Positions 35,201 through 44,187 of a stretch of 64,000 nt of DNA are shown here, in pieces. The position numbers and the translations under genes are program-made. The number at the start of each line of letters is the position of its first letter. Positions within the stretch are counted from its first letter, which is position 1. The DNA comes from Brevundimonas sp. PAMC22021 (lineage in GTDB: Bacteria; Pseudomonadota; Alphaproteobacteria; Caulobacterales; Caulobacteraceae). Under the pieces are notes generated by a model, which was given only the letters and a program-made list of their open reading frames with translations, did no database searches and had not been told where the DNA came from. The DNA is taken from NCBI RefSeq assembly GCF_019443405.1, contig NZ_CP080376.1:1240001-1304000 (forward strand), written 5' to 3'.

Positions 35201-35574
35201 ACGACGGGTTGCAGGGTCGGCGCGTGCTGGTGGTCGAGGACGAGTCTTTGGTCGCCATGCTTCTGGAAACCATCCTCGAGGACATGGGCTGCACGCCGGT
35301 CGGTCCCGCATCCAACATCGACGACGGCGAGACGCTGGCTCGCGGCGACGTCGAGCTGGACGCCGCCCTCCTGGACGTCAATGTCGCGGGGCGTCAGGTG
35401 TTTCCGGTCGCTGCGGCGCTCAAGGCGCGTGGCGTGCCGTTTGTGTTCTCGACCGGCTATGGTGAAGGCGGGCTGCCCGACGAATGGCGCGGCAATCCCA
35501 CCATCCAGAAGCCCTTCACGGAGGCCGCCGTCCGCGACGCCCTGATGAAGGCCATGAACATCGTCACCGCCTGA
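35197..35574 (+). CDS. Single-domain response regulator (FAT GUY type)
   Basis: A 125-residue stand-alone receiver with the acidic pair VVEDESL, phospho-acceptor Asp in ALLDVNVAG, and FVFSTGYGEGG, the variant of the FATGYG motif typical of the FAT GUY family, then the Lys in IQKPF. Receivers of this family (for example LovR) work with HWE or HisKA_2 kinases in alphaproteobacterial stress signalling. It overlaps the kinase gene by 4 bases, so they form a pair. There is no output domain. Confidence 0.93.
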   Translation: MNDGLQGRRVLVVEDESLVAMLLETILEDMGCTPVGPASNIDDGETLARGDVELDAALLDVNVAGRQVFPVAAALKARGVPFVFSTGYGEGGLPDEWRGNPTIQKPFTEAAVRDALMKAMNIVTA

Positions 35575-35592
35575 TCTGAGGTCCGCCGGCCG

Positions 35593-36627
35593 CTAAATTT
35601 GCTCGGCCTGCAGCGGCGCGCGCTTCAAGGCCTGCAGGTTGGCCGAACCGGTGCAGAAGCACGCGGTTCTCAGCTGGCGCACCACCGTCTGGAAGTGGCT
35701 GACCACGGCCTCCGTCGAGATCGTCGCGGCCTGGAGCACGCCGGCCGCCTGTCCGACGATGTCGGCGCCCAGCCGGATCGCCTTGGCGGCGTCCAGGCCG
35801 TTCCGCACCCCGCCTGAGCCGATCAGCAGCAGATGGGGGACAGCCCTCCTCGCCTCAATCAGAGCCCGAGCGGTTGGGATGCCCCAGTCGGCGAACACGG
35901 CCGCATGCGAGCGGTCCTCGGCGCCGCTCGACCGCTCGCCCTCGATCAGCGCCCAGTTCGAGCCGCCCGCCCCGGCCACGTCGATCGCGGCCACGCCCAT
36001 GTCCGCCAAGCGGCGAGCGGTGGAAGCCGAGATGCCCGCCCCCGTCTCCTTGACGACCACGGGCGCATCGAGCCGCCGGACCAGCGCCTCCAGCGCGGCG
36101 CCCACGCCCCACCAATCGCGGTCGCCCTCGGGCTGACATGCCTCCTGCAGGGGATTCAGGTGAACGATCAGGGCGTCGGCGCCGATCGCCTCCATGATCC
36201 GCCGCGCCTCGTCCACTCCAAAGCCGCGCGTCAGCTGGGCCGCGCCGATATTGGCCAGGATCGGCGTATCTGGGGCTCGACGCCTCAGTCCCCCATCCAG
36301 GCCGCTGGCGGCGCCGTGTTCCAGCGCTGCGCGCTGCGACCCGACAGCCAGGGCGATCCCCAGGTGCTGGGCAGCCTCGGCGAGGCGCGCATTGATATCG
36401 CCGGCGCGCGCCGGCCCTCCCGTCATCGAGCTGATAAGCAGGGGCGCCTGCAACCGCTGCCCCAGGAAGTCGGCGCCCAGGTCGATCTTGGCGTGGTCCA
36501 GGTCCGGCAGGGCCTCATGCACGAAGTGCACCGTGTCGAAGCCGGCGTCGCGCGCGTGCCGACCACGGCCCTGCAGCACGATGTCCAGATGCTGGTCCTT
36601 GCGGGCGAGGATCGGCTCTTCGCTCAT
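35593..36627 (-). CDS. fni: Type 2 isopentenyl-diphosphate delta-isomerase
   Basis: A 344-residue FMN- and NADPH-dependent isomerase that interconverts isopentenyl and dimethylallyl diphosphate. Family features are RKDQHLDI at the N-terminus, [24 protein letters not shown] (Gln and Glu at the active site), [10 protein letters not shown] and the phosphate loop [18 protein letters not shown]. It supplies isoprenoids for quinones and carotenoids. No other isoprenoid gene lies nearby. Confidence 0.96.
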   Translation of the reverse strand: MSEEPILARKDQHLDIVLQGRGRHARDAGFDTVHFVHEALPDLDHAKIDLGADFLGQRLQAPLLISSMTGGPARAGDINARLAEAAQHLGIALAVGSQRAALEHGAASGLDGGLRRRAPDTPILANIGAAQLTRGFGVDEARRIMEAIGADALIVHLNPLQEACQPEGDRDWWGVGAALEALVRRLDAPVVVKETGAGISASTARRLADMGVAAIDVAGAGGSNWALIEGERSSGAEDRSHAAVFADWGIPTARALIEARRAVPHLLLIGSGGVRNGLDAAKAIRLGADIVGQAAGVLQAATISTEAVVSHFQTVVRQLRTACFCTGSANLQALKRAPLQAEQI

Positions 36628-36649
36628 GGCGCCGGGTCCTTGAACAGGA

Positions 36650-38119
36650 TCAGGGCTTGCGTTCGATCGTCAGCGCATAGGCGCCGGTCGCATTCGGGCC
36701 GAAGGATCGCGCCCTGACTACGTAGCCGCCGTCCTCCGGCGCGGTCCAGGACAGCCGGGCATGGGTGTCCGACAGCCCGTCGTCGTCGGTGGCGAGGCTT
36801 TCGTACGGTTCGCCCTCCGCCTGTCGGCCAACATCGAGGAAGGCGTCGAAGGCGTTGGAAACCAGCGTCAGCTGAAGCTTCTCGTCCTTCTTGGCCTGAA
36901 AGCGATAGGCGTCGAAGGCGGCGCCCTCCTCCGTGGTCGCATCCGATGCTGACAAAGTCCCGCGCGCGGTCTCGCCGATGACGACGACGCCCGGAGCCGG
37001 CTCCGGACCTCGGTCGGTCAGTTCCAGCGAATAAAGACCCCGCTCTTCGGCGCCCAGAGGCATGGCGCGAATCACATAGTCGCCGTCAGACGGCAGGGTC
37101 AGGTTGAGCCGCGCGTCCGTGCCCTCGCCCAATCCGTCATCGTCCGACGCCAGCGCCTCGAACGCTCCCTCGGCCGATCCGATCTCCAGATAGGCGTCGA
37201 AGTCGCCCGAGCGCAGGACGGCCTGAACCCGCTGGCCTTCCGTCCCGCTGAAGCGATAGGCGTCATAATGCGCGCCATTGTCGGCCTGGGCGTCCGCATC
37301 CGCGATCTCGCCTTCGACGGCCTGTCCGAACACAGCCGGCGTGGGTTCGGGCGGCGGCGGCGTCTCCTCGACCTGCAGGCGATAACGACCGACATCCTCG
37401 GCGCTCAGCGCGCGCGCCTCGATCACATAGTCGCCGTCCGCTTCAAGCGTGTGAGAAATGCGCGCGTCGGTGCCCTCGCCCGCACCGTCGTCATCCTCAT
37501 CCAAGGCCTCGGAGCCGTCGGCGCCCCGCAGCACGAGATAGGCGTCGAAGTCGGACGATTTCAGGGTGATCGCCAGGTGCTGACCGACGCGTCCCGAAAA
37601 GCTGTAGAAGGCGGCGGGCGCGCCATCGTCGTTGACGGCTCCGCCTTCCTGCAACTGGCCGGCGATGTTGGCGGGCAGGGTCAAGGGCGCCGCGGCCGGC
37701 GCCGCCGGAGCGCTGGCCAAGGCGAGCTGATAGCCGCCCAACGCCTCGTCCAGGGATGTTGCTCGTATGGCGTAGGCGCCGTCCTCCGGTGCGGTGAAGA
37801 CCAGCCGGGCGTTCAGTCCTCGCCCCGGCGCGTCGTCGTTGCGCGCAAGTTCGTCGAAGCTGCGCCGGTCCTGCCGGCCGACGACGAGAACCGGATCGAA
37901 GCTGTCCGACTCGAGCGTGATCGCCACCCGCTCTCCAGCACGCGCCTGGAAACGATAGCCGTCGTAGCGCGCCCCGTCTTCCGCTGCGGGGTCTCGCGCG
38001 GTCAGTTCGCCCTGCAAGGCCTCGCTCACGGCGATCCGGCGTCCATCCTGCGCCAGCGCGGGCGCGCCCAGAGCCAGAACGACGACGCCCGCGAGCGGCA
38101 AGACGGACGAACGACGCAT
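36650..38119 (-). CDS. Secreted protein with four tandem PPC domains
   Basis: A 489-residue exported protein with a signal peptide ([16 protein letters not shown]) and nothing but four repeats of about 105 residues (roughly 26-135, 148-252, 262-370, 380-489). Each has YDAYRFxAxxGxRV, FDAYLxxG, [13 protein letters not shown] and DGDYVIRA, the pattern of the bacterial pre-peptidase C-terminal (PPC) domain. PPC domains usually trail secreted proteases and are removed or bind ligands; no catalytic domain is present. The gene is 22 bases upstream of fni on the same strand. Function unknown; surface binding or calcium-dependent adhesion is possible. Confidence 0.85.
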   Translation of the reverse strand: MRRSSVLPLAGVVVLALGAPALAQDGRRIAVSEALQGELTARDPAAEDGARYDGYRFQARAGERVAITLESDSFDPVLVVGRQDRRSFDELARNDDAPGRGLNARLVFTAPEDGAYAIRATSLDEALGGYQLALASAPAAPAAAPLTLPANIAGQLQEGGAVNDDGAPAAFYSFSGRVGQHLAITLKSSDFDAYLVLRGADGSEALDEDDDGAGEGTDARISHTLEADGDYVIEARALSAEDVGRYRLQVEETPPPPEPTPAVFGQAVEGEIADADAQADNGAHYDAYRFSGTEGQRVQAVLRSGDFDAYLEIGSAEGAFEALASDDDGLGEGTDARLNLTLPSDGDYVIRAMPLGAEERGLYSLELTDRGPEPAPGVVVIGETARGTLSASDATTEEGAAFDAYRFQAKKDEKLQLTLVSNAFDAFLDVGRQAEGEPYESLATDDDGLSDTHARLSWTAPEDGGYVVRARSFGPNATGAYALTIERKP

Positions 38120-38215
38120 GAATCAGTCTCCAAAAGGCGGCGCGATCATAGACGCCGATCCAGCGGAACTGTAAATCGCGCGCCTGCCCCCGAAGTCGGA
38201 ACCGGAGACGCTCCA

Positions 38216-39139
38216 ATGACGGTCGAGCCTGCACGCGCCGCCCTGATCGACGGCAAGACGTTCTCCGCGGCCCTGGTCGAGCGCGTCGCCGCCGCCGCCG
38301 CCCGCCTGAACCAGGCGCATGGTGTCCAGGCGGGCCTGGCCGTCGTGATCGTGGGCGAGGATCCGGCCAGCCAGATCTATGTCCGCAACAAGGGCGAGCG
38401 CACCCTGGGCGCAGGCATGCGGTCGGACACCCACAGGCTGGCGGAAACGACGACTCAGGCCGAGCTGCTGTCGCTGATCGCGGGGCTGAACACCGATGCG
38501 GGCGTACACGGCATCCTGGTGCAACTGCCTCTGCCCGCTCACATCGACGCTTCGGCGGTGCTGGCCGCGATCGATCCCGACAAGGACGTGGACGGCTTCC
38601 ATGTCGTCAACGCGGGGCGGCTGGCGGTCGGGCTGCCCGGCCTTGTTCCCTGCACGCCGCTCGGGTGCCTTTTGATGCTGAAGGACCAGCTGGGTGATCT
38701 GTCGGGCCTTCACGCGGTGGTGGTCGGGCGCTCCAACATCGTCGGCAAGCCGATGGCGCAGCTGCTGCTGGCCGAAAGCTGCACCGTCACCATCGCGCAT
38801 TCGCGAACGCGCGACCTCCCTGCCCTTTGCCGCACCGCCGACATCCTGGTGGCGGCGGTCGGCCGGCCCGAGATGGTTCGCGGCGACTGGATCAAGCCGG
38901 GCGCCACGGTGATCGACGTCGGCATCAACCGCGTCCCCTCGCTTGATCCCGCCAAGGCCGCCGAAGGCAAGACGCGTGTCGTGGGCGATGTGGCCTTTGC
39001 CGAAGCTGTTCAGGTCGCCGGGCGCATCACGCCCGTGCCGGGCGGCGTGGGTCCCATGACCATCGCCTGCCTCTTGGCCAACACCTATGTGGCCGCCTGC
39101 CGCCAGAACGGGATCGCGCCGGAGCCGCTGGACGCCTGA
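38216..39139 (+). CDS. folD: Methylenetetrahydrofolate dehydrogenase / cyclohydrolase FolD
   Basis: A 307-residue bifunctional enzyme of one-carbon metabolism. Motifs are [17 protein letters not shown] (active Lys region), [40 protein letters not shown] (NADP site) and [16 protein letters not shown]. The frame continues far upstream without family similarity; the ATG at 38216 has GGAGA 7 bases before it. It is divergent from the PPC gene with a 96-base gap. Confidence 0.96.
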   Translation: MTVEPARAALIDGKTFSAALVERVAAAAARLNQAHGVQAGLAVVIVGEDPASQIYVRNKGERTLGAGMRSDTHRLAETTTQAELLSLIAGLNTDAGVHGILVQLPLPAHIDASAVLAAIDPDKDVDGFHVVNAGRLAVGLPGLVPCTPLGCLLMLKDQLGDLSGLHAVVVGRSNIVGKPMAQLLLAESCTVTIAHSRTRDLPALCRTADILVAAVGRPEMVRGDWIKPGATVIDVGINRVPSLDPAKAAEGKTRVVGDVAFAEAVQVAGRITPVPGGVGPMTIACLLANTYVAACRQNGIAPEPLDA

Positions 39140-39223
39140 CGCTCCGCCTTGGCGCTTGTGGCGCGGCGGACGAGCGGGAATACTCCGACTCGCCGTTCGT
39201 CGAGCGCTGTCAGGAGCCTGCTC

Positions 39224-39904
39224 ATGTCCACGCCAAAGCCCGCCGCCCTGCTGGCCCTGCTGGTCCTCGCGCCCGCCGTGTCGGCTTGCGGCTACAACAC
39301 CATTCCGACCAAGCAGGAACGCGCCGAGGCGGCCTGGGCCGACGTTCAGAACGACTACCAACGTCGCGCCGACCTGATCCCCAACCTGGTGGCGACGGTC
39401 CAGGGCGCGGCGATCCAGGAGCGGACGACTTTGACGGACGTGATCAACGCCCGCGCTCGCGCCACTGCTGTCACCGTCTCGGCCGACGACCTCGACGACC
39501 CCGCCGCCTTTCAGCAGTTCCAGCAGGCGCAGGGGCAACTGAGCGGCGCCCTGTCTCGCCTGCTGGTCTCGGTCGAAGCCTATCCGCAGCTTCAGGCGAA
39601 CCAGAACTTCCTCACCCTCCAAGACCAGATCGAGGGCGCGGAGAACCGCATCGCCATCGCCCGGCGCGACTACAACGAGGCCGTGCGCGACTACAACACC
39701 AGCCTGCGCACCTTTCCCAACGTGATCTGGGCCAAGACCGTACACTCCGGATCGCAGCCGATGCAGCTGTTCACGGCCGCCGCCGAGGCCCAGGCGGCGC
39801 CGCAGGTGAACTTCAACCTCGGCGCGCCCTCGTCCGCTCCGGCCGCGACGCCAGGAGGTCAGGCCGCGCCGGTCGCCCCGGGATCGCCGCCGCCGGCGCA
39901 GTAA
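39224..39904 (+). CDS. LemA family lipoprotein
   Basis: A 226-residue LemA-type protein. A lipoprotein signal ends in VSACG, followed by the LemA helical domain (YNTIPTKQERAEAAWADVQNDYQRRADLIPNLVATVQG, SRLLVSVEAYPQLQANQNF, RRDYNEAVRDYNTSLRTFPN) and a Pro/Ala-rich tail. LemA proteins sit at the membrane and occur with TPM proteins, as here. AGGAG precedes the ATG by 7 bases. The role is not established. It is the first gene of a three-gene operon. Confidence 0.93.
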   Translation: MSTPKPAALLALLVLAPAVSACGYNTIPTKQERAEAAWADVQNDYQRRADLIPNLVATVQGAAIQERTTLTDVINARARATAVTVSADDLDDPAAFQQFQQAQGQLSGALSRLLVSVEAYPQLQANQNFLTLQDQIEGAENRIAIARRDYNEAVRDYNTSLRTFPNVIWAKTVHSGSQPMQLFTAAAEAQAAPQVNFNLGAPSSAPAATPGGQAAPVAPGSPPPAQ

Positions 39905-39914
39905 GGACGGCCGT

Positions 39915-40739
39915 GTGGCTACCCTATCGCTCATGGAACGCATCGCGCGACGGCTGTCGGCGCTGCTGCTGGGGCTGTCGGTCCTTGCACTGACGTCGCC
40001 CGCGCTGGCGCAAGGCGACCCGCAGTTCCCGCCGCTGACCGGGCGGATCGTCGATCAGGCGCGGCTGCTTTCGCCCGCCAAGGAAACCGGGCTCGACGCC
40101 AAGCTGGCCGCGCTCGAGGCCGACACCAGCGACCAGCTGGTCGTCGTCACCCTGAACAGCCTGAACGGCCTCGAGATCGAGGATTACGGCTATCAGCTCG
40201 GCCGCCATTGGGGCATCGGACGCGGCCAGAGGGACAACGGCGTCCTGCTGATCGTCGCCCCAAACGAGCGCAAGGCTCGGATCGAGGTGGGCTATGGGCT
40301 GGAACCGATCCTTACGGACGCCTTTTCCTCGCGCGTGATCCAGACGCGGATGCTGCCCGCCTTTCGGAGCGGCGGGTATGAGCGCGGCATCACCGACGGC
40401 GTGGACGCCCTGATCGCCCAGATGCGGCTCGATCCCGCAGAGGCCCAGGCGCGAGCCCAGGGCGTTGAACCCGAGCGCGCCGAGGCGCCGATCGGACCGA
40501 TGATCCTGATCGCGCTGGTGTTCCTGTTCATGTTCCTGGGGGCGATGGGCTCGGTCAGCCGACGTGGGCGACACTATCGCCGGCGAGGCGTCTCGCCCGT
40601 GCTGATCTGGGCGGCGTCGGAGGCTTTCCGAGCGAGCGCGAGCAGCCGCCGTGGCGGATTCGGCTCGGGCGGCATCGGCGGCGGCTTCCGTGGCGGCGGC
40701 GGCAGTTTCGGCGGCGGCGGAGCCTCAGGCGGATGGTGA
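39915..40739 (+). CDS. TPM domain protein (YgcG family)
   Basis: A 274-residue envelope protein. It has a signal peptide ([17 protein letters not shown]), a TPM domain (about 40-175: [45 protein letters not shown]), one transmembrane helix near 195 and a Gly/Ser-rich tail ([17 protein letters not shown]). The start is GTG with AAGGA 7 bases upstream; an ATG 18 bases later is also possible. It follows the LemA gene by 10 bases and overlaps the next TPM gene by 7 bases. Confidence 0.92.
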   Translation: MATLSLMERIARRLSALLLGLSVLALTSPALAQGDPQFPPLTGRIVDQARLLSPAKETGLDAKLAALEADTSDQLVVVTLNSLNGLEIEDYGYQLGRHWGIGRGQRDNGVLLIVAPNERKARIEVGYGLEPILTDAFSSRVIQTRMLPAFRSGGYERGITDGVDALIAQMRLDPAEAQARAQGVEPERAEAPIGPMILIALVFLFMFLGAMGSVSRRGRHYRRRGVSPVLIWAASEAFRASASSRRGGFGSGGIGGGFRGGGGSFGGGGASGGW

Positions 40740-41425
40740 CCCCCTTCACGGCCGAGGACAGCGCGCGCGTGGCGGCGGCCATCCGCAAGGCCGAGGCGCG
40801 CACCTCTGGCGAGATTTTCTGCGTCGTGACGCAACAGGTCTCGAGCTATCGCGACATCAGCCTGGGCTGGGCGGCCGCAGCCGCCCTGATCCTGCCGCTG
40901 GCGCTGCTGCCGCTCGGCTTTGATCCCGCATGGTTTCCCGGCGTCGGCGACAGCTGGGAGTCGGCGCACCTGGCGGCGCGCGACATCACCGTGGCCAAGG
41001 CCATCGGCGCCTATGCCGTGCTCCAGGCCGCCATCTTCATCGCCGTCTTCCTGGTGACTCGCATACCAGCGGTGCTGCGGCTGGTGACGCCGAGAAACGT
41101 CAGGCGCATCCGCGTGCGCAGGGCGGCGCTGGCTCAGTTCCTGGCTCATGGCATCCATGAGACGGAGGCGCGCACCGGCGTGCTGATCTTCGCGGCCCTC
41201 TACGATCACCGCGTGGAGGTGATCGCCGACGAGGGCGTGCATCGCAAGACGCCTCCCGAAGTCTGGGGTCAGGCCGCGCTCGCTATTACCAAGGCCATGC
41301 AGGACGGTCGCCCGGCCACCGGCTTCGAGGCCGCCATCAGCCTGTGCGGCGACGTGCTGGCCGAGCATTTCCCGCCCGACCCGCGCGACGTCAACGAACT
41401 GCCCGATCGGCTGGTCGTGATCTGA
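40733..41425 (+). CDS. TPM domain membrane protein
   Basis: A 230-residue membrane protein. An N-terminal TPM start ([25 protein letters not shown]) is interrupted by two hydrophobic helices (about 45-62 and 90-108), and the second half carries [34 protein letters not shown], typical of YgcG-like proteins. It completes the LemA-TPM-TPM operon and overlaps the previous gene by 7 bases. The family has been linked to photosystem repair in plants; the bacterial role is unclear. Confidence 0.9.
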   Translation: MVTPFTAEDSARVAAAIRKAEARTSGEIFCVVTQQVSSYRDISLGWAAAAALILPLALLPLGFDPAWFPGVGDSWESAHLAARDITVAKAIGAYAVLQAAIFIAVFLVTRIPAVLRLVTPRNVRRIRVRRAALAQFLAHGIHETEARTGVLIFAALYDHRVEVIADEGVHRKTPPEVWGQAALAITKAMQDGRPATGFEAAISLCGDVLAEHFPPDPRDVNELPDRLVVI

Positions 41426-41505
41426 CGCCGATACGCCCCATCGGGGTCGCAATCCAACGACAAAAAGCCTAGCCAAGGCGAAGCTGCCGCCACCTATCGG
41501 GATTC

Positions 41506-42240
41506 ATGCCCCGTCTTCTCACCTACAATGTTCACCGCTGCGTGGGCGGCGACCGTCGGCTCGACGTGGACCGGATCGCGGCCGTGATCGACGAGCAGGA
41601 GGCGGACATCGTCTGCCTGCAGGAGCTGGACGTGGGCCGCGCTCGCACCGGCATGGTTGATCAGGCGCGCGCCATCGCCGACCGGCTGGAGATGACCTCT
41701 CGCTTCCACCCGGCCATGCGGGTCGAGGCCGAACTGTACGGCGACGCCATCCTGACCCCGCACCCCGAGCGGCTGGTCCGCGCCGACGCCCTGCCGACCG
41801 TACCCGGCATACCGGGGCTTGAGCCGCGCGGCGCCATCTGGTCGGCCATCGACATCGATGGCGTGACGTTGAACGTCATCAATACGCACCTGGGTCTCGT
41901 CCCGCGCGAGCAGCGCGCCCAGGCCCGCGCCCTGGTGCAGGCCGGGTGGACCGACGCCTGCACGGGCCCGACGCTGCTGGCCGGCGACTTCAACGCCACC
42001 TCCATCACCCGGCCCTACCAGATCCTGTGCGGCCGACTGCAAGACGCCCAGCGCCAGCTGGGTCTGCGGCCATCAATCAAGACCTTCCCGTCCGGCTTCC
42101 CGGCCATCCGTATCGACCATTGCTTCGTCAGCCCGCACATCGAGATCACCGGCGTGAAGACGGTCTTTTCTCAACTGGCGCGCGCGGCGTCCGACCATCT
42201 GCCGCTGATCGTCGATTTCAAGGTGCGGGCGAACGTCTGA
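41506..42240 (+). CDS. Endonuclease/exonuclease/phosphatase family protein
   Basis: A 244-residue EEP-fold hydrolase with the metal-binding motifs LLTYNVHRC, CLQELD, INTHLGL, LLAGDFNATS and the catalytic ASDHLPLIVDF. It may cleave DNA or a phospholipid-type phosphodiester; there is no signal peptide. It converges with the phospholipase D-like gene (3 bases between the stops), a pairing that may reflect joint lipid or nucleic acid metabolism. Confidence 0.9.
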   Translation: MPRLLTYNVHRCVGGDRRLDVDRIAAVIDEQEADIVCLQELDVGRARTGMVDQARAIADRLEMTSRFHPAMRVEAELYGDAILTPHPERLVRADALPTVPGIPGLEPRGAIWSAIDIDGVTLNVINTHLGLVPREQRAQARALVQAGWTDACTGPTLLAGDFNATSITRPYQILCGRLQDAQRQLGLRPSIKTFPSGFPAIRIDHCFVSPHIEITGVKTVFSQLARAASDHLPLIVDFKVRANV

Positions 42241-42243
42241 GCG

Positions 42244-43722
42244 TCAGCCGGGCTCCTGCCCGCCCTCTGACGCCGGCCGTGTACGGCGGGAGCGTTCCAG
42301 CCGCTTCCACGGCCGCCAGGCGTCGGACGACGATCCGGGATCGCCCAGCTGCCACTCGGCGATCATTCGCTCGATTCGCTTGGGCGGGTCCGAGCCGAGT
42401 GGATCGAGCCTGCGCTCTCCAAAGCTGCAGATCGCCTGCCCGGTCGAGCCGAGAACCGCCTCCATCGCGCCGAAGGTCTCGCCCGAGACGCCCACGAAGT
42501 GACCGATCGAGCGATGTCGGTGGGCCATGATGGCCGCGCGGCCTTCGGGCGTGGGCGGCTCGACGGACACGTCGCATTCGGTGTCCAGCCCCATCGAGCG
42601 ATTGTTGAGGTTGGTCGAGCCTATGCGCAGCAGCTTGTCGTCGATCACCGTCACCTTGGCGTGGACGATGATCCGCTCGCCGCCTTCGGTTCGCGGGCTG
42701 AAGGCGAAGAAGCGGTTGTGCCGGTCGGCCGCCTCCAGCCGGTACAGCACCTCGGCGCGCGCGGTGTCCATGGTCATGCTGTCGAACCAGCTGGGGCTCT
42801 TGCCGGTCGAGATCAGCACCACCTCGGGACCGTTCGGTTCGGCCAGCCGCTCGGCAAGCGCCGCCGCGATGACGGGCGAGGTGAAATACTGGTTTTCGAA
42901 GTAGATCAGCCGTTTCGCGCGGCGGATCGCCTCCAGGTGCAGCGCCTCGTTTTCGCGCACCTCGACGCGACCAGCCCACTTCGGTTCGGTGCGCGAGATG
43001 CCCAACGGCGCATTGTGCACGGCGACCGGCACGTCGTCAGGCCAGGGGTCGCCCTCCACCTCGTCCGGCAGGATGCGCTCCCACGTCGCCTTAAACCAGC
43101 GCTCGCGCGCCAGATCGCCCAGCGCCCGCGCCGCCGGTCCGCTGACGACCGCCATGGTCTCGTGCCGAGGCTTGCAGATCACGCCGGACGGCAGGCAGCG
43201 CCGGGGGTCGTGATCCAGATGCTCGGCCGTGTCCCACCGGTCGGTGGACACGTCGCCGCCGCCGCAGAACGCGACCAGATCGTCGATGATCACCACCTTC
43301 TGGTGATGGCAGGCGCCGATCGGGCCCGGCGAATCGAGCCTGAACTCGACCATCCGCTTGCGAAACCAGCGCTGCGCCTTGTGCGGATAGAAGCCCTGCG
43401 ACGCGGCGATCAGCAGCGGCGACTTCCAGATCAGCAGGCGGACATCTAGGTCCGGCTTGCGCCGAACCAGCATCCGCAGCTGGTGTCCGATCTCCGCCTG
43501 CTTGTCGCCCGGTCGGGTGTTCGCGTCCAGGTGGGTGCGCGGATCGAACTGCCAGCCCAGGATCACCACTGATCGCTGAGCCTTGGCCAGCGAGGACGCC
43601 AGGGCCGTGAAGTAGGCGTCGTTCTCCATCAGGACCGCGAATCGGTCGGCTTGAGCCGTGCGCCATACCCCTGCGCCCGGCTCCAGTAGGCTGCCTTCGT
43701 AACTCTCGTCCGTCGCCGTCAT
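42244..43722 (-). CDS. Phospholipase D-like protein (cardiolipin synthase type)
   Basis: A 492-residue PLD superfamily enzyme with two HKD motifs, CHHQKVVIIDDLVAFCGGGD and IIVHAKVTVIDDKLLRIGSTN. It resembles the cytosolic phospholipase D/transphosphatidylase group related to cardiolipin synthase but lacks the N-terminal transmembrane pair of ClsA. It would act on membrane phospholipids. The ATG at 43722 is preferred to a TTG 10 codons earlier. A weak EcfG-like element (GGAAC-N16-CGTC, 43794-43770) lies upstream. Confidence 0.9.
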   Translation of the reverse strand: MTATDESYEGSLLEPGAGVWRTAQADRFAVLMENDAYFTALASSLAKAQRSVVILGWQFDPRTHLDANTRPGDKQAEIGHQLRMLVRRKPDLDVRLLIWKSPLLIAASQGFYPHKAQRWFRKRMVEFRLDSPGPIGACHHQKVVIIDDLVAFCGGGDVSTDRWDTAEHLDHDPRRCLPSGVICKPRHETMAVVSGPAARALGDLARERWFKATWERILPDEVEGDPWPDDVPVAVHNAPLGISRTEPKWAGRVEVRENEALHLEAIRRAKRLIYFENQYFTSPVIAAALAERLAEPNGPEVVLISTGKSPSWFDSMTMDTARAEVLYRLEAADRHNRFFAFSPRTEGGERIIVHAKVTVIDDKLLRIGSTNLNNRSMGLDTECDVSVEPPTPEGRAAIMAHRHRSIGHFVGVSGETFGAMEAVLGSTGQAICSFGERRLDPLGSDPPKRIERMIAEWQLGDPGSSSDAWRPWKRLERSRRTRPASEGGQEPG

Positions 43723-43896
43723 CCCAATCAGCCTGCCTGACTCGCCCGACAACGGGATTGAGGTCTCATGACGCTTCAGCTTCCTCTCCGTTCCACGGTT
43801 GCGGTTCGCGGGTCAACGGCCACGCTCGCCAACCATTGTTGTTTTCGCCGCGTAGGCGTACAAGAAGGGCAACAGGATGCTTTGGGAGGGGCGACA

Positions 43897-44082
43897 GTGC
43901 AGACGTTGATCGAGCTGATCGCCGGCTTCATCGTCTTTCTCGCCGCCGCGGCCCTGTCGCAGTTCGGCGTAGACATCCATTCGCCCCGGCAGGTCGAACG
44001 CGAAGTGCATCGGGTCGGCGAGTGCCAGTCCGACGCCTCCGTCGCACTGCTGACGGCCGCTCCGGCGAAGCCTCGCTGCTGA
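43897..44082 (+). CDS. Small single-TM protein (61 aa)
   Basis: A 61-residue ORF with GTG start, one hydrophobic helix (TLIELIAGFIVFLAAAALSQFGV) and a hydrophilic tail with HSPRQVEREVHRVGECQ. GGGAGGGG lies about 5 bases upstream, which favours this start over the ATG 43 codons earlier. No family is recognised. It lies upstream of the tipN-like gene, which has its own promoter. Confidence 0.55.
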   Translation: MQTLIELIAGFIVFLAAAALSQFGVDIHSPRQVEREVHRVGECQSDASVALLTAAPAKPRC

Positions 44083-44105
44083 TCGGTTCGGGCGGGCATC
44101 CGCCT

Positions 44106-44133
44106 TTGACCTTGCCGCGCGAACCGCTAGGGT
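44106..44133 (+). promoter_or_regulatory. Housekeeping (sigma-73-type) promoter of the tipN-like gene
   Basis: TTGACC (44106-44111), a 14-base spacer and GCTAGGGT (44126-44133) fit the Caulobacter housekeeping pattern TTGACGS-N10-14-GCTANAWC. It lies 55 bases before the ATG at 44188. Confidence 0.55.
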
Positions 44134-44187
44134 TCGGTTGCGCCCGCGGGCGTCCCGTGAGTCCTCCGTGATCGAGATCGACCTCTG

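Noticed and set aside
36650..38119. Tandem repeats in the PPC gene as a DNA repeat or CRISPR-like array
   Set aside because: The repeats are at protein level, about 315 bases long and diverged in DNA; there are no short direct repeats with spacers anywhere in the window.
43770..43794. EcfG promoter for the phospholipase D-like gene (GGAAC-N16-CGTC)
   Set aside because: The -10 differs at its last, well-conserved base and the distance to the preferred start is long. Mentioned only as weak.
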